Positions 1 to 16,337 are shown, numbered from the stretch's first letter. The stretch: 64,000 nucleotides of DNA from Parvularcula sp. LCG005 (GCF_032930845.1 NZ_CP136758.1:1186001-1250000); one strand, 5' to 3'. A program made the numbers and translations. The notes: generated by a model from the letters alone, not told the origin.

Positions 1-38
1 CAGAAACGAAAGCCCGACACCCACCCAAGAGGGACTCA

Positions 39-4124
<4,086 letters not shown>

Positions 4125-4130
4125 TCGGTG

Positions 4131-4150
4131 AGGGCGGCTGCGGCCGCCCT
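4131..4150 (+). promoter_or_regulatory. Hairpin in the rpoB-rpoC spacer
   Basis: A GC-rich inverted repeat (AGGGCGGC paired with GCCGCCCT, TGCG-type loop) sits seven bases after the rpoB stop. It is not followed by a clean T run, so it is more likely an RNA processing or stability hairpin, or a weak attenuator, than a full terminator. Confidence 0.45.
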
Positions 4151-4209
4151 GCCTTTGCTATTTTCGCGGACTGATATCGTCCGCACCCGCCCGAAAGGAC
4201 ACTGAATAT

Positions 4210-7200
4210 ATGTCTCAGGAACTTGCAAACGTCTTCAACCCGCTCGCGGCCCCACAGACGTTCAACCAGATCCGCATCTCCCTCGCATCGCCGGAGAAAA
4301 TCCTCTCCTGGTCGTACGGTGAGATTAAAAAGCCAGAGACCATCAACTACCGGACATTCAAGCCTGAGCGTGATGGCCTGTTCTGTGCGCGGATCTTTGG
4401 TCCTGTAAAAGACTACGAATGCCTGTGCGGCAAGTACAAGCGCATGAAGTACAAAGGCGTCGTCTGCGAGAAGTGCGGCGTCGAAGTCACCCTGTCCAAA
4501 GTGCGCCGTGAGCGGATGGGCCATATCGAGCTGGCATCGCCGGTTGCGCATATCTGGTTCCTGAAATCGCTCCCAAGCCGGATTGCAACGTTCCTCGACA
4601 TCACGCTGAAAGATGTTGAGCGCGTATTGTATTTCGAACAGTACATCGTGATCGAGCCCGGCCTGACGCCACTGGACCAGTTCCAGCTGCTGACCGAAGA
4701 AGAGTTCATCGACGCCCAGGAACAGTACGGCGAAGACAGCTTCACCGCCGGTATCGGCGCTGAGGCCATTCGCGAGATCCTTGGCAACATGGACCTCGAA
4801 GCGGTCACGGAACAGCTCCGTGTCGAGATCAAGGAATCGACCTCTGAGCTGAAGCCGAAGAAACTGGCCAAGCGTTTGAAACTGATCGAAGCGTTCATGC
4901 AGTCGGGCAACCGTCCTGAGTGGATGATCATGACGGTCGTGCCGGTGATCCCGCCGGAACTGCGTCCGCTGGTGCCGCTTGATGGTGGCCGCTTTGCGAC
5001 GTCCGACCTCAACGACCTCTATCGTCGGGTGATCAACCGGAACAACCGTCTGAAACGCCTGATCGAACTGCGCGCGCCGGACATCATCGTGCGCAACGAA
5101 AAGCGCATGCTGCAGGAATCCGTTGACGCGCTGTTCGACAACGGCCGTCGTGGCCGCGTCATCACGGGTACAAACAAGCGTCCGCTGAAATCGCTTAGCG
5201 ACATGCTGAAGGGTAAGCAGGGTCGGTTCCGTCAGAACCTGCTCGGCAAGCGCGTCGACTATTCGGGTCGTTCGGTCATCGTGGTGGGCCCAGAGCTCAA
5301 GCTCCACGAATGCGGTCTGCCCAAGAAAATGGCGCTCGAGCTGTTCAAGCCGTTCATCTATTCGCGTCTTGACGCGAAAGGCCTGTCGGCCACGGTGAAA
5401 CAGGCCAAGAAGCTGGTCGAGAAAGAACGCCCTGAAGTCTGGGATATTCTGGACGAAGTGATCCGTGAGCACCCGGTCATGTTGAACCGGGCACCGACGC
5501 TACACCGTCTGGGCATCCAGGCGTTCGAGCCGAAGCTGATTGAAGGCAAAGCCATCCAGCTGCACCCGCTCGTCTGTACAGCCTTCAACGCTGACTTCGA
5601 CGGTGACCAGATGGCCGTGCACGTCCCGCTGTCGCTCGAAGCGCAGCTGGAAGCCCGTGTCCTGATGATGTCGACCAACAACATTCTGTCCCCTGCGAAC
5701 GGTAAGCCGATTATCGTTCCGTCTCAGGACATTGTGCTTGGTCTTTATTACATCACGATGGAGAAGCCCAAGGAGCAGGGCGAAGGCATGGTCTTCGCTG
5801 ATCTTGCCGAAGTGGACTATGCGCTGGAGACCGGTGCCACGACCCTGCACGCCAAAGTGCGCGGTGTCTGGCGGTCTGTGGATGCCGAAGGCAATGAGAC
5901 GATGGAAATCGTCGAAACAACGCCGGGCCGTCTGAAGATTGCCGAGATCCTGCCAAAGAACGCGAACATTCCGTTCGAGACCGTCAACAAGCTGCTGACC
6001 AAGAAGGCCATCGGCGGACTGATCGATGTCGTCTATCGCCATTGCGGTCAGAAGAAGACGGTTATCTTCGCGGACAAGATCATGGAGCTTGGTTTCAAAG
6101 AAGCCTGCAAGGCCGGGATCTCGTTCGGCAAGGACGACATGGTCATCCCGGACACGAAGAAACCGATCGTCGAACAGACCCGGTCGCTCGTGTCTGAGTA
6201 CGAACAGCAATATGCTGACGGTCTGATCACCCGCGGTGAGAAGTACAACAAGGTCGTCGATGCGTGGGCCAAGTGTACGGACAAAATCGCCGACGAAATG
6301 ATGAAAGAGATTTCGGCCGACAAGTTCGACCCTGAAACGGGCCGGATGCTGGAGCCGAACTCGGTTTACATGATGAGCCACTCAGGGGCGCGGGGTTCAC
6401 CCACCCAGATGCGTCAGCTGGCCGCCATGCGCGGTCTGATGGCGAAACCATCGGGCGAAATCATCGAGACGCCGATCATCTCGAACTTCAAGGAAGGTCT
6501 GACCGTTCTTGAATACTTCAACTCCACCCACGGTGCCCGTAAGGGTCTGGCGGATACGGCGTTGAAGACGGCGAACTCGGGTTACCTGACCCGCCGTCTG
6601 GTTGACGTTGCGCAGGACTGTATCGTTCGCGAGATCGATTGCGGTACGACGCGCGGCATCACCCACGAAGCGGTTGTGGACTCCGGTGAAATCGTTCTGG
6701 CGCTCAGCCAGCGCATTCTGGGCCGTACGGTCCTTGAGGATGTCGTTGTGCCGGGCACGGAAGATGTCATCGCCACGGCGGGCACCCAGCTCGACGAGAC
6801 GACGGCAGAAGCCATCGAAATGGCCGGCATCCAGAAGGTCAAAGTGCGTTCGCCGCTAACCTGTGAGACCCCAATCGGCATCTGTGCGACCTGCTACGGT
6901 CGTGACCTGTCGCGCGGCGAGCCGGTGAATATCGGCGAAGCCGTTGGTGTCATCGCGGCGCAGTCCATCGGTGAGCCTGGTACACAGCTCACCATGCGGA
7001 CGTTCCACGTTGGCGGTACGGCACAGGTGGGCGACGTGTCGCTGATCGAAGCCAGCCACGAGGGCACCATCAAGCTGGAAAACCGGAATGTCGTGAAAGA
7101 CAGCTCCGGCGACCTGGTGGTCATGGGCCGGAACACGCTGATCAAGATCGTCGATGGCGGCGGCAATGACCTCGCCAGCTTCAAGGTCACCTACGGGACC

Positions 7201-8424
7201 AAGTTGCGGGTCGATGAAGGAACGAAGGTCGAGCGCGGTCAGCGCCTCGCTGACTGGGACCCTTACACCATGCCGATCCTCACCGAGGTGGCGGGTAAAG
7301 TGTCCTATGAGGACCTTGTCGAGACGGTTTCGTTCCAGAACGTGGCCGATGAAGCGACGGGCCTGTCGTCCAGAGTGGTTGCCGACTGGCGCTCCAACCC
7401 TCGCGGGTCCGAGCTGCGGCCTGCCATCTCGCTGCGCGCCGGTGACGGCAATGTGCAGAAGCTGGGTTCAACGGGCGGTGACGCGCGTTACCTGCTGCCA
7501 GTGACGGCCATTCTGTCGGTCGAAGACGGTTCTGAAGTTCAGCCCGGTGACGTGCTGGCACGGATCCCGACCGAAGGCGCCAAGACCCGGGACATCACCG
7601 GTGGTCTGCCGCGCGTTGCAGAACTGTTCGAAGCGCGTCGTCCGAAAGATCACGCCATCATCGCGGAAGTCGATGGTCGTGTGGAATTCGGCCGCGACTA
7701 CAAGAACAAGCGTCGCATCACCGTTGTGCCGCTGGATGAAAACCTGGAGCCACGGGAATATCTCGTGCCGAAGGGCAAGCACATCGCCGTTCAAGAAGGC
7801 GACATGATTGCCAAGGGCGAGTACATCCTCGACGGTAACCCGGCACCGCACGACATTCTGGACGTCATGGGGATTGAGGCACTGGCCGAATATCTCATCA
7901 ACGAGATCCAGGAAGTCTACCGACTGCAGGGCGTGCCGATCAACGACAAGCACATCGAGGTGATCGTTCGCCAGATGCTGCAGAAGATCGAAGTCAAGGA
8001 TCCGGGCGAAAGCTCGTTCCTGAAAGACGAGCAGGTGGATAAAGTCGAATTCGACGAAGCCAATGCCCGTCTGGCAGAACAGGGTCTGACCCAGGCAACC
8101 GGTCATCCGGTCCTGCTCGGGATCACGAAGGCGAGCCTTCAGACCCGGTCCTTCATCTCTGCCGCATCGTTCCAGGAAACGACGCGCGTCCTTACCGACG
8201 CCGCCGTCAACGGGAAGATCGACAGCCTTGAAGGCCTCAAGGAGAACGTCATCGTGGGTCGCCTCATCCCTGCCGGGACGGGTGGTCAGATGTCCAAGCA
8301 CCAGCTCGAAGCGGATCGTCGCGACGAAGCGCTCATCGCCGAACGCGAGAAGCGCGAAGCAGCGGCCCTGCCGGCGCCGGACGCCTCTGGCGACAGCGCA
8401 GGCTCAGCCGAAGCGGCTGAATAG
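4210..8424 (+). CDS. rpoC: DNA-directed RNA polymerase subunit beta'
   Basis: Beta' subunit of RNA polymerase, carrying the catalytic magnesium. The 1404-residue product has the N-terminal zinc-binding cysteines (Cys71, Cys73, Cys86, Cys89) and the active-site motif NADFDGDQM with Asp462, Asp464 and Asp466. A second zinc-type cysteine cluster lies near residues 880-900 ([13 protein letters not shown]). The tail after residue 1380 is Ala/Asp/Ser-rich, as is common in this class. It lies 85 bases after rpoB and is followed directly by an intrinsic terminator, which closes the rpoBC unit. Confidence 0.99.
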   Translation: MSQELANVFNPLAAPQTFNQIRISLASPEKILSWSYGEIKKPETINYRTFKPERDGLFCARIFGPVKDYECLCGKYKRMKYKGVVCEKCGVEVTLSKVRRERMGHIELASPVAHIWFLKSLPSRIATFLDITLKDVERVLYFEQYIVIEPGLTPLDQFQLLTEEEFIDAQEQYGEDSFTAGIGAEAIREILGNMDLEAVTEQLRVEIKESTSELKPKKLAKRLKLIEAFMQSGNRPEWMIMTVVPVIPPELRPLVPLDGGRFATSDLNDLYRRVINRNNRLKRLIELRAPDIIVRNEKRMLQESVDALFDNGRRGRVITGTNKRPLKSLSDMLKGKQGRFRQNLLGKRVDYSGRSVIVVGPELKLHECGLPKKMALELFKPFIYSRLDAKGLSATVKQAKKLVEKERPEVWDILDEVIREHPVMLNRAPTLHRLGIQAFEPKLIEGKAIQLHPLVCTAFNADFDGDQMAVHVPLSLEAQLEARVLMMSTNNILSPANGKPIIVPSQDIVLGLYYITMEKPKEQGEGMVFADLAEVDYALETGATTLHAKVRGVWRSVDAEGNETMEIVETTPGRLKIAEILPKNANIPFETVNKLLTKKAIGGLIDVVYRHCGQKKTVIFADKIMELGFKEACKAGISFGKDDMVIPDTKKPIVEQTRSLVSEYEQQYADGLITRGEKYNKVVDAWAKCTDKIADEMMKEISADKFDPETGRMLEPNSVYMMSHSGARGSPTQMRQLAAMRGLMAKPSGEIIETPIISNFKEGLTVLEYFNSTHGARKGLADTALKTANSGYLTRRLVDVAQDCIVREIDCGTTRGITHEAVVDSGEIVLALSQRILGRTVLEDVVVPGTEDVIATAGTQLDETTAEAIEMAGIQKVKVRSPLTCETPIGICATCYGRDLSRGEPVNIGEAVGVIAAQSIGEPGTQLTMRTFHVGGTAQVGDVSLIEASHEGTIKLENRNVVKDSSGDLVVMGRNTLIKIVDGGGNDLASFKVTYGTKLRVDEGTKVERGQRLADWDPYTMPILTEVAGKVSYEDLVETVSFQNVADEATGLSSRVVADWRSNPRGSELRPAISLRAGDGNVQKLGSTGGDARYLLPVTAILSVEDGSEVQPGDVLARIPTEGAKTRDITGGLPRVAELFEARRPKDHAIIAEVDGRVEFGRDYKNKRRITVVPLDENLEPREYLVPKGKHIAVQEGDMIAKGEYILDGNPAPHDILDVMGIEALAEYLINEIQEVYRLQGVPINDKHIEVIVRQMLQKIEVKDPGESSFLKDEQVDKVEFDEANARLAEQGLTQATGHPVLLGITKASLQTRSFISAASFQETTRVLTDAAVNGKIDSLEGLKENVIVGRLIPAGTGGQMSKHQLEADRRDEALIAEREKREAAALPAPDASGDSAGSAEAAE

Positions 8425-8446
8425 GCCCGCCTCGCGCACCAGACTG

Positions 8447-8480
8447 AAAAAGCCGCCCGTGATGTTCGGGCGGCTTTTTT
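8447..8480 (+). terminator. Intrinsic terminator after rpoC
   Basis: AAAAAGCCGCCCG pairs with CGGGCGGCTTTTTT around a short TGATGTT loop; a GC-rich stem followed by six T. It lies 22 bases after the rpoC stop and is one of the clearest terminators in the window. Confidence 0.93.
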
Positions 8481-8609
8481 ATTGAGGGAAGAGCCCGTTA
8501 GGCTCGTCTTTAGGCACATCGGCAACAACGGTCTTGCCGGAAACGGTCATCCGGTCGTGACGGCCCAAGCGGCCGTCCCACGGCATGAGCAGGAGAGAGT
8601 TGGCACATC

Positions 8610-9626
8610 ATGAGTGAGCACACGAATCATGAGGCGTCCGGCACTGGCGAGGTTCCACCGACCATGAAGGTCGGTTTCGTCGTCATTGGGCGCAATGAAG
8701 GCGAACGTCTGGTCAAATGCCTCAAATCCGTGCCCGATGGACTGCCGACCGTTTATGTGGACAGCGCGTCGACGGATCATAGCATCGAGAACGCCGTGGC
8801 GCTGGGGGCTGAAGTCCATTCGCTCGACATGTCAAAACCCTTCAGCGCGGCCAGAGCCCGCAATGAAGGCTTCGATCGGCTCATGCAGATTGCCGATGAT
8901 CTGGACGCGGTGCATTTTCTCGACGGCGATACAATATTGCAACCAGGCTGGCTCGCGACGGCGACGTCCTTTCTGCAAACGACGCCAAAGGCCGCCGCCA
9001 TTGCCGGCAGGCGCCGCGAAATTCATCCCGGCGATACCTGGTACAACACGCTGTGCGACATCGAATGGGATACGCCGGTGGGGCAGGCGGATGCGATTGG
9101 CGGCGATGCGCTCTACCGGGTGAAGCCGTTTCGCGAAGCCGGTGGCTTCAACCCCACGGTCATTGCGGGCGAGGAGCCTGAGCTCTGTTTCCGTATGCGG
9201 AAGGATGGCTGGACCGTGCATCGGCTCGATGCTGAGATGACCCTGCACGATGCCGCCATTCATTCCTTTGGCGCCTGGTGGAAGCGGCAGGTGAGGGCAG
9301 GCTACGCCTGGGCACTAGGCATGCTGCTGCATGGCCGCGAGGGGTACAATGTCAAGGAGACGGTCCGGTCCCTGCTCTGGGGGTTGGGCCTGCCCATCAT
9401 CGCGTTGGGCGCCCTGCTCATTGGCTGGTGGCTCATCACGCTCGCGATTATTGCGCTGTATGGACTGAAATGGTTCCGACTGCGCAAGCGGTTTACCGGA
9501 CAAGTCCCTCAACCCGGCCGATACGGAGCGTTCCTGATGATGAGCAATGTGGCCGAGGTCTTCGGCATGTTCAAATGCTGGACGGAGAGTGCTCTGGGTG
9601 AGCGCCGCATCGTTGAATATAAATAG
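8610..9626 (+). CDS. Family 2 glycosyltransferase, membrane-anchored
   Basis: Probably transfers a sugar from a nucleotide-sugar donor to a lipid or polysaccharide acceptor at the inner face of the membrane. The 338-residue protein starts its GT-A domain near residue 19 (VGFVVIGRNEGERL) and has the metal-binding DxD-type motif in FLDGDTI near residue 107. Two hydrophobic stretches around residues 250-285 should anchor it. An internal ATG at residue 19 is an alternative start; the ATG at 8610 has AGGAGAGAG upstream. It converges with the two following glycan genes and sits between rpoC and rpsL, an unusual place. Acceptor and sugar cannot be told from the sequence. Confidence 0.88.
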   Translation: MSEHTNHEASGTGEVPPTMKVGFVVIGRNEGERLVKCLKSVPDGLPTVYVDSASTDHSIENAVALGAEVHSLDMSKPFSAARARNEGFDRLMQIADDLDAVHFLDGDTILQPGWLATATSFLQTTPKAAAIAGRRREIHPGDTWYNTLCDIEWDTPVGQADAIGGDALYRVKPFREAGGFNPTVIAGEEPELCFRMRKDGWTVHRLDAEMTLHDAAIHSFGAWWKRQVRAGYAWALGMLLHGREGYNVKETVRSLLWGLGLPIIALGALLIGWWLITLAIIALYGLKWFRLRKRFTGQVPQPGRYGAFLMMSNVAEVFGMFKCWTESALGERRIVEYK

Positions 9627-10547
9627 TCACTGATAGCCAAGGGCGCTCAAGTCTTCACCGATAAGGGCGGACACTTTCGCATTGTCCGCGCTGTAAAAAT
9701 CACCAAACCGCGCGGCGATCTGTGTACGAATGCTCTTTTCCCGAGCGGCGTGGGCGCCGCCGGGAATCAACTTGTCCGCGACCGATGCGGCTCGTCTGAG
9801 CCCGCGGGCGACGGGTGACCAGCCGGGCTTCAGCGGGCTGTTGACCGCGAACCGGTTCAGAAAACGCTCCATTTCGAGCGTCCGCGCGCCGCGGCGTTTA
9901 TTCACCACCTCGCGGCTGACCGGGGGCAGGTCCGTCGCTGGCAGGCCGGCGAACCGGCAGATCCGCGCCACAAACCCGTCGCCGTCTTTCTTGAAAAGCT
10001 CGAAGGGCAGGGCGAGGACGTTCTCCGCACCGAACAGCAGCTGATAGTGCCGGATGGCGTGGCTATATTGAAGAAAGCTGGGATCGAGGATGGGCGAGAA
10101 CCCGGCGGGTTCTTCTCCCGTGCCGATAAAATCCGTCAGGCTGTGGGCGTTGCCCTGATTGATATACTCTTTGTACGCCGAGACAATCATCGCACGCTGT
10201 TCGCGAAAAACAATCAGGACACGGGCGTCAGGGAAAATCGCGTGCAGCCGTTCGGCATTTCGTTTGCCGTCATACCGGCGAACGAGTGGATCCCCGAGCA
10301 GCACCTCTTCTGACCATACCGGCACCTTGCCCGCAGGGATCGCACAGTCCTGGAGCAGGCGGTTCCGCGCGGTCACAGGGTCGAACAGGTAGGGATTGGA
10401 CAGGATCAGCTCAGACGCCAGTCGCGAGCGGGACGCCGGGCAGGCTTCCATGAACCCATACCCCCGGTCGGCGAAAATCTGGTTCTGCAGAAAGGTCGAG
10501 CCGGTCTTGATATAACCGACGTGGAGGAGAGGGGGATGCTCGGTCAA
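9627..10547 (-). CDS. Sulfotransferase-domain protein
   Basis: Predicted PAPS-dependent sulfotransferase. The signature HVGYIKTGSTFLQ, right at the N-terminus, fits the 5'-phosphosulfate-binding loop, and a PIFR-like region (LIVFREQRAMIVSAY) fits the 3'-phosphate site. The start is uncertain: a TTG at 10547 gives 306 residues with the loop starting about eight residues in, as is usual; a TTG at 10616 adds 23 residues and would overlap the upstream gene by 47 bases. No ATG is available. It follows the GT4 gene on the same strand, so the pair probably makes a sulfated glycan or lipid. The substrate is unknown. Confidence 0.82.
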   Translation of the reverse strand: MTEHPPLLHVGYIKTGSTFLQNQIFADRGYGFMEACPASRSRLASELILSNPYLFDPVTARNRLLQDCAIPAGKVPVWSEEVLLGDPLVRRYDGKRNAERLHAIFPDARVLIVFREQRAMIVSAYKEYINQGNAHSLTDFIGTGEEPAGFSPILDPSFLQYSHAIRHYQLLFGAENVLALPFELFKKDGDGFVARICRFAGLPATDLPPVSREVVNKRRGARTLEMERFLNRFAVNSPLKPGWSPVARGLRRAASVADKLIPGGAHAAREKSIRTQIAARFGDFYSADNAKVSALIGEDLSALGYQ

Positions 10548-10569
10548 AAGAATTGTCTCAATGTTGAAG

Positions 10570-11751
10570 TCAGGCGGGAGCGGGCGTGACCGCCCACGCA
10601 CCGCGATGTTGGGCAAGATAACCCTCTGCGTCGTCGTTCAGCCAGTGCTCAATGACATCCGCCCACGCATGAGGGCATGAAATTGCCTCGAACGCATCGG
10701 CAGTTTTCTGCGACAGAGCGGCATAGGCACCGGGGTCCGACAACATGCTGACGAGCACGTCGCCCAGCGCCGCGGGATTTTTGGCGGGGGCCACACGAAC
10801 GCCGTCGCCATCCTTGAAGAAGGGACGGAACATCGGGTGATCGGACAGCAGGAGCGGTGTGCGTACGGTCAGGGCCTCATAGATCGTGCCTGGCAGGCCT
10901 TCGGGATAATCGTGTCTGCTGGGCACGGCGACGATGGAAGCCTTCTGCATGCGCTCCATGACCTCCGAATTGGCGATCGTGCCGGTGAAGGTCACAACCT
11001 TCTCCAGTCCAAGTGCCTCTACCTGATCGGCAAAGGTCTTATAGCCGCCCCCCACCAGGGTCAGCGTAACATTCGCGGACAGCCATTCGTTCTGTGCGAA
11101 GGCGTCGATCAGATCGTCGACACCCTTTCTGGGAGTCATCAGTCCGACGTAGAGGACATTATAGGGCGGCGTGTCGCCGAGCGCCTTGGTCTCGTAGTCG
11201 GCAGGCGTCTTCACGCTTGGCCAGTCCCAGGGAATGATCTTGTCCGGGGCGACGCCGATCTGCGCCAGATCACGACAGGCTGCGACGTTATGATTGGCCA
11301 CAAGGGTGACAGACGGATCGTTCAGGGATTTGACGAACCCGCGAGTCCATCGCCATTGCTTGAACCCTTTCAGCGAAATCGGCGGGCGGCTGAAGGAATC
11401 AGCCAGCATCGGCAGGACACGGCAATCATTCTCCCGGGCCCATCGCAGGACAAATTCAAGGGGTGACCGCAGGACAATATGTGTCGGCTTGATGTCCTCA
11501 AGCATCTGGATCATCCGCTCCTCGCCGCCCGGAGCATAAAGATTGAAGCCGATCGCGCGGATGCCTTCGATCAGCTCGTCAAAAGGCTCGTCATTTCCGA
11601 TGTTGATATAGCTGATCGATTCGCTGCGGGCTCGCAGGCCAAGAATGTACAGGAGTGAATAGTATTGCGCCCTGTACGTCTCTGCCGCGCCTGCCTTCAT
11701 GCGGGTGAGGGCGTCGCGAACATCGCCATATTCGATCAAACAGAGCCGCAT
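10570..11751 (-). CDS. Family 4 glycosyltransferase
   Basis: GT-B fold glycosyltransferase of 393 residues. The C-terminal donor-binding half is clear: VLYVGLMTPRKGVDDLIDAF near residue 205, then the EX7E motif in EGLPGTIYE near residue 290. The N-terminal acceptor half (MRLCLIEYGDVRDAL) is less conserved. It is the first gene of a two-gene minus-strand unit with the sulfotransferase and converges on the GT2 gene at 8610. The three genes together look like a surface-glycan cassette. The specific linkage cannot be read from the sequence. Confidence 0.88.
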   Translation of the reverse strand: MRLCLIEYGDVRDALTRMKAGAAETYRAQYYSLLYILGLRARSESISYINIGNDEPFDELIEGIRAIGFNLYAPGGEERMIQMLEDIKPTHIVLRSPLEFVLRWARENDCRVLPMLADSFSRPPISLKGFKQWRWTRGFVKSLNDPSVTLVANHNVAACRDLAQIGVAPDKIIPWDWPSVKTPADYETKALGDTPPYNVLYVGLMTPRKGVDDLIDAFAQNEWLSANVTLTLVGGGYKTFADQVEALGLEKVVTFTGTIANSEVMERMQKASIVAVPSRHDYPEGLPGTIYEALTVRTPLLLSDHPMFRPFFKDGDGVRVAPAKNPAALGDVLVSMLSDPGAYAALSQKTADAFEAISCPHAWADVIEHWLNDDAEGYLAQHRGAWAVTPAPA

Positions 11752-12072
11752 ACCTACTACTTCTTGCTATCAGGTCTTCAGTGCTACAACGCGCGTTTTA
11801 CCAAAGGGTCAAGCTGAACCCCTTTTCAGCAGGGAGTTCCTGAAAACCGCTTGACCGCCCTCTGGTTAAACAGTAGGGGCTCCGGCACGCCAGATGGGAC
11901 GCTGTCGGATTCGTATGCACCTTTGAGAAGGTGTGCAGAAGCCGAAACAACCCCAGGCAAGATCGAAAACCGAGATTTTAGTAGGCAGCACGGCCGTGGT
12001 GGAAGTGCTGTTGTATTTGTTCGGCTCAGTCTGTACTGGCCTGACATCAATTCGCGACCGACGGAAGTCTGA
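11752..12072 (+). other. Leader region upstream of the str operon
   Basis: These 321 bases separate the divergent GT4 gene and rpsL and must hold the str promoter. A TTGACC hexamer at 11851 has, 17 bases on, only the weak TAGGGG at 11874. A stem of CACCTT with AAGGTG (11918-11933, TGAG loop) is the most visible RNA hairpin. No convincing coding sequence is present. Confidence 0.5.
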
Positions 12073-12444
12073 ATGCCAACGATTCAACAACTGATCCGCA
12101 AGCCGCGCCGGCCAAAGCGGAAAATTAACAAAGCAGCTCACCTTCAGGGCAACCCCCAGAAGCGCGGCGTTTGCACACGGGTTTATACCACGACACCAAA
12201 GAAGCCGAACTCGGCTCTGCGGAAAGTGGCCAAGGTCCGTCTGACGAATGGCTTCGAGGTGATCAGCTATATTCCGGGGGAGGGTCACAACCTCCAGGAG
12301 CACTCTGTTGTGCTCATCCGGGGTGGACGGGTGAAAGACCTTCCGGGTGTCCGTTATCACATCCTCCGCGGTGTTCTCGACACCCAGGGCGTGAAGGACC
12401 GGAAGCAACGTCGTTCGAAATACGGCGCCAAGCGGCCGAAGTAA
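12073..12444 (+). CDS. rpsL: 30S ribosomal protein S12
   Basis: S12 lies at the decoding centre of the small subunit. The 123-residue product keeps the streptomycin-related lysines in [12 protein letters not shown] and the loop [10 protein letters not shown], so it looks streptomycin sensitive. The Asp in VKDLPG is the residue methylthiolated by RimO in many bacteria. It opens the str operon (rpsL-rpsG-fusA-tuf) after a 321-base leader, and rpsG follows after 13 bases. Confidence 0.99.
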   Translation: MPTIQQLIRKPRRPKRKINKAAHLQGNPQKRGVCTRVYTTTPKKPNSALRKVAKVRLTNGFEVISYIPGEGHNLQEHSVVLIRGGRVKDLPGVRYHILRGVLDTQGVKDRKQRRSKYGAKRPK

Positions 12445-12451
12445 GGAATAA

Positions 12452-12928
<477 letters not shown>

Positions 12929-12966
12929 ATTTTTGAATTGGGGTTCTGGCCCCGAAAGGTACTGAC

Positions 12967-15060
12967 ATGTCCCGCGAGTATTCCATCGAGGATTACCGGA
13001 ACTTCGGCATCATGGCTCACATTGATGCCGGTAAGACCACGACGACTGAGCGCATCCTCTATTACACGGGGAAGAGCTACAAGATCGGCGAAGTTCATGA
13101 TGGTGCTGCCACCATGGACTGGATGGAGCAGGAGCAGGAGCGTGGCATTACGATCACGTCCGCTGCCACGACCACATTCTGGTCTGGCCGCGACGGCAAG
13201 AAGCGCCGCCTGAACATCATCGACACCCCGGGCCACGTGGACTTCACGATTGAAGTTGAGCGTTCACTGCGGGTTCTCGACGGCGCCGTTGCGCTGCTCG
13301 ACGGGAACGCCGGTGTTGAGCCTCAGACTGAAACCGTCTGGCGCCAGGGCGACAAGTACGAAGTCCCTCGGATGTTCTTTGTGAACAAGATGGACAAGAT
13401 CGGCGCTGACTTCTACGCGTCTGTCGCTTCGATTCATGATCGCCTCGCGGCCAAGACTGTCGTCCTCCAGCTGCCAATCGGCATGGAAAGCGATTTCCGC
13501 GGCGTTGTCGACCTGATCGAAATGGATGCCATCATCTGGAACGACGAAACCCTCGGTGCTTCGTTCGAGCGCGTGGAAATTCCTGACGACCTCAAGGAAA
13601 AGGCAGAGGAATACCGCGAGAAGATGATCGAAACGATCGTCGAGCAGGAAGAAGCCGTCATGGAGGCGTATCTCGAAGGTGAGATGCCCGACAATGACAA
13701 GATCCGTGAGCTGATCCGCAAGGGCACGATCGCGGTCGACTTCCACCCTGTGCTGCTCGGTACCGCGTTCAAGAACAAGGGCGTTCAGCCTCTGCTTGAT
13801 GCTGTGATCGACTTCCTGCCAAGCCCGCTCGACGTTCCGGCGATCGACGGCGTTGTGCCGGACACCGAAGAAGAAGTTGTGCGCAAGGCGTCGGACGAAG
13901 AGCCGCTCTCCATGCTGGCGTTCAAGATCATGAACGACCCCTTCGTGGGCACGCTGACCTTCTGCCGGATCTATTCCGGTCACCTCGAGCAGGGCACACA
14001 GGTCCTGAACACGGTGAAGGGCAAGAAAGAGCGCGTTGGTCGGATGCTGTTGATGCACTCCAACCAGCAGGAAGAAATCAAGGAAGCCTATGCTGGCGAC
14101 ATCGTCGCTATCGCAGGCCTGAAAGACACGACGACGGGTGATACGCTGTGTACAGCCCTGAAGCCTGTCATTCTTGAGCGCATGGAATTCCCTGAGCCGG
14201 TGATCGAGCTGGCCGTTGAGCCGAAAACGAAAGCCGACCAGGAAAAGATGGGCATCGCCCTGCAGCGTCTCGCCGCAGAAGATCCATCGTTCCGCGTGTC
14301 GTCCGACGAGGAAAGCGGCCAGACGATCATCAAAGGCATGGGCGAGCTTCACCTCGACATCCTGGTTGACCGTATGCGTCGCGAATTCAAGGTCGACGCC
14401 AATGTGGGTGCCCCACAGGTGGCCTACCGCGAAACGATTACGCAGCATGCTGACATCGACTACACGCACAAGAAGCAGTCCGGTGGTACCGGTCAGTTCG
14501 GTCGCGTGAAGATGAAAGTCGGCCCAGGTGAGCCTGGCTCAGGCTTCGTGTTCACGAACTCCATCGTTGGTGGTGCTATTCCTCGTGAATACATCCCGGG
14601 CGTTGAGAAGGGTCTGAAGTCGGTTCTGGAATCGGGTATGCTTGTGGGCTTCCCTATCCTTGACGTGGCTGTCGAACTCTACGATGGCGCATTCCACGAC
14701 GTTGACTCGTCCGTTCTTGCCTTCGAAATCGCCGCTCGCGGTGCGCTTCGTGAGAACAAGGGTCAGCTCGGCATGGCATTGCTCGAGCCCATCATGAAAG
14801 TGGAAGTGGTCACACCGGACGATTATACCGGCACGGTGATTGGCGACCTCAACTCTCGTCGGGGTCAGATCCAGGGTCAGGAAGTTCGCGGAAACGCAAC
14901 CGTTGTTAATGCGATGGTTCCTCTTGCTAATATGTTTGGCTACGTGAATAACCTGCGCTCCGCGACCCAAGGGCGCGCGCAATATACGATGCAGTTCGAC
15001 CACTACGAGCGAGTGCCGAACGCCGTCGCAGAAGAAGTCAAAGCGAAACTGGCTGGCTGA
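12967..15060 (+). CDS. fusA: Elongation factor G
   Basis: Translocation GTPase of the ribosome. The 697-residue protein has the G1 loop [10 protein letters not shown] near residue 17, DTPGHVDF (G3) near 82 and NKMDK (G4) near 140, followed by domains II-V up to the C-terminal [13 protein letters not shown] stretch. It is the ribosomal type and lies in the normal place between rpsG and tuf. Its spacing of 51 bases to tuf contains no terminator, so all four str genes can be one transcript. Confidence 0.99.
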   Translation: MSREYSIEDYRNFGIMAHIDAGKTTTTERILYYTGKSYKIGEVHDGAATMDWMEQEQERGITITSAATTTFWSGRDGKKRRLNIIDTPGHVDFTIEVERSLRVLDGAVALLDGNAGVEPQTETVWRQGDKYEVPRMFFVNKMDKIGADFYASVASIHDRLAAKTVVLQLPIGMESDFRGVVDLIEMDAIIWNDETLGASFERVEIPDDLKEKAEEYREKMIETIVEQEEAVMEAYLEGEMPDNDKIRELIRKGTIAVDFHPVLLGTAFKNKGVQPLLDAVIDFLPSPLDVPAIDGVVPDTEEEVVRKASDEEPLSMLAFKIMNDPFVGTLTFCRIYSGHLEQGTQVLNTVKGKKERVGRMLLMHSNQQEEIKEAYAGDIVAIAGLKDTTTGDTLCTALKPVILERMEFPEPVIELAVEPKTKADQEKMGIALQRLAAEDPSFRVSSDEESGQTIIKGMGELHLDILVDRMRREFKVDANVGAPQVAYRETITQHADIDYTHKKQSGGTGQFGRVKMKVGPGEPGSGFVFTNSIVGGAIPREYIPGVEKGLKSVLESGMLVGFPILDVAVELYDGAFHDVDSSVLAFEIAARGALRENKGQLGMALLEPIMKVEVVTPDDYTGTVIGDLNSRRGQIQGQEVRGNATVVNAMVPLANMFGYVNNLRSATQGRAQYTMQFDHYERVPNAVAEEVKAKLAG

Positions 15061-15111
15061 GTCAGCTAGTTTCTAAATATCAATATTTCGTCAGAATACG
15101 GAGAGACGAGA

Positions 15112-16287
15112 ATGGCCAAGGAAAAGTTTGCACGTACAAAGCCGCATGCCAATATCGGCACGATCGGTCACGTTGACCATGGCAAAACGACGTTGACAGC
15201 AGCAATCACCAAATATTTCGGTGATTTCAGAGCGTACGACGAGATCGACGGCGCGCCAGAAGAAAAAGCGCGTGGTATCACGATTTCGACAGCACACGTC
15301 GAGTATGAGACGGAAGGCCGTCACTATGCTCACGTCGACTGCCCAGGTCACGCTGACTACGTCAAGAACATGATCACCGGTGCGGCACAGATGGACGGCG
15401 GTATCCTCGTCGTGAACGCCGCTGACGGCCCTATGCCACAGACACGTGAGCACATCCTGCTCGCTCGTCAGGTTGGTGTGCCTGCGCTTGTCGTGTTCCT
15501 GAACAAAGTTGATCAGGTCGACGACGAAGAGCTGCTCGAGCTCGTGGAAATGGAAGTCCGTGAACTTCTGTCTTCTTACGAATTCCCAGGCGACGACATT
15601 CCTATCGTCAAGGGTTCTGCTCTTGCCGCTATGGAAGGCCGCGACCCTGAGATTGGCGAGAACGCCATTCGTGAGCTGATGGCTGCTGTTGACGAATACA
15701 TCCCGACGCCAGAGCGTCCGATTGACATGCCATTCCTGATGCCAATCGAAGACGTGTTCTCGATTTCGGGTCGTGGTACGGTTGTGACCGGCCGGATCGA
15801 GCGCGGCGTCATCAATGTCGGCGACGAAATCGAAATCGTCGGCATCAAGGACACGAAGAAATCGACCTGTACCGGCGTTGAAATGTTCCGCAAGCTGCTT
15901 GATCGCGGTGAAGCTGGTGACAACGTCGGTGTTCTCCTCCGCGGTATTGACCGTGAAGGCGTTGAGCGCGGCCAGGTCCTGTGTAAGCCAGGTTCGGTGA
16001 CGCCACACACGAAGTTCGTGGCCGAAGCCTACATCCTGACCAAAGAAGAAGGTGGCCGTCACACGCCATTCTTCAACAACTACCGCCCACAGTTCTACTT
16101 CCGTACAACGGACGTGACGGGCATCTGCACATTGCCAGAAGGCACCGAAATGGTGATGCCTGGTGACAATGTGAACTTGAATGTTGAGCTGATTGTGCCT
16201 ATCGCCATGGAAGAGCGTCTTCGTTTCGCTATCCGTGAAGGTGGCCGTACGGTTGGCGCCGGCATTGTTGCCTCGATCATCGAGTAA
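15112..16287 (+). CDS. tuf: Elongation factor Tu
   Basis: Delivers aminoacyl-tRNA to the ribosome. The 391-residue product has GHVDHGKT (G1), DCPGHADY (G3) and NKVDQ (G4; the usual Asp is kept), and ends [10 protein letters not shown] as expected. The ribosome site ACGGAGAG precedes the ATG. The gene ends the str unit and is followed by a strong terminator. Only one copy is in this window; many relatives have a second copy elsewhere. Confidence 0.99.
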   Translation: MAKEKFARTKPHANIGTIGHVDHGKTTLTAAITKYFGDFRAYDEIDGAPEEKARGITISTAHVEYETEGRHYAHVDCPGHADYVKNMITGAAQMDGGILVVNAADGPMPQTREHILLARQVGVPALVVFLNKVDQVDDEELLELVEMEVRELLSSYEFPGDDIPIVKGSALAAMEGRDPEIGENAIRELMAAVDEYIPTPERPIDMPFLMPIEDVFSISGRGTVVTGRIERGVINVGDEIEIVGIKDTKKSTCTGVEMFRKLLDRGEAGDNVGVLLRGIDREGVERGQVLCKPGSVTPHTKFVAEAYILTKEEGGRHTPFFNNYRPQFYFRTTDVTGICTLPEGTEMVMPGDNVNLNVELIVPIAMEERLRFAIREGGRTVGAGIVASIIE

Positions 16288-16304
16288 CAACGATTTTCTA
16301 CGAC

Positions 16305-16337
16305 AGACGGGCCGCGATGCGCGCGGCCCGTCTTTAT
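16305..16337 (+). terminator. Intrinsic terminator after tuf
   Basis: An 11-pair stem (GACGGGCCGCG with CGCGGCCCGTC, ATGCG loop) followed by TTTATTTT. It starts 18 bases after the tuf stop and separates the str and S10 operons. Confidence 0.92.
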
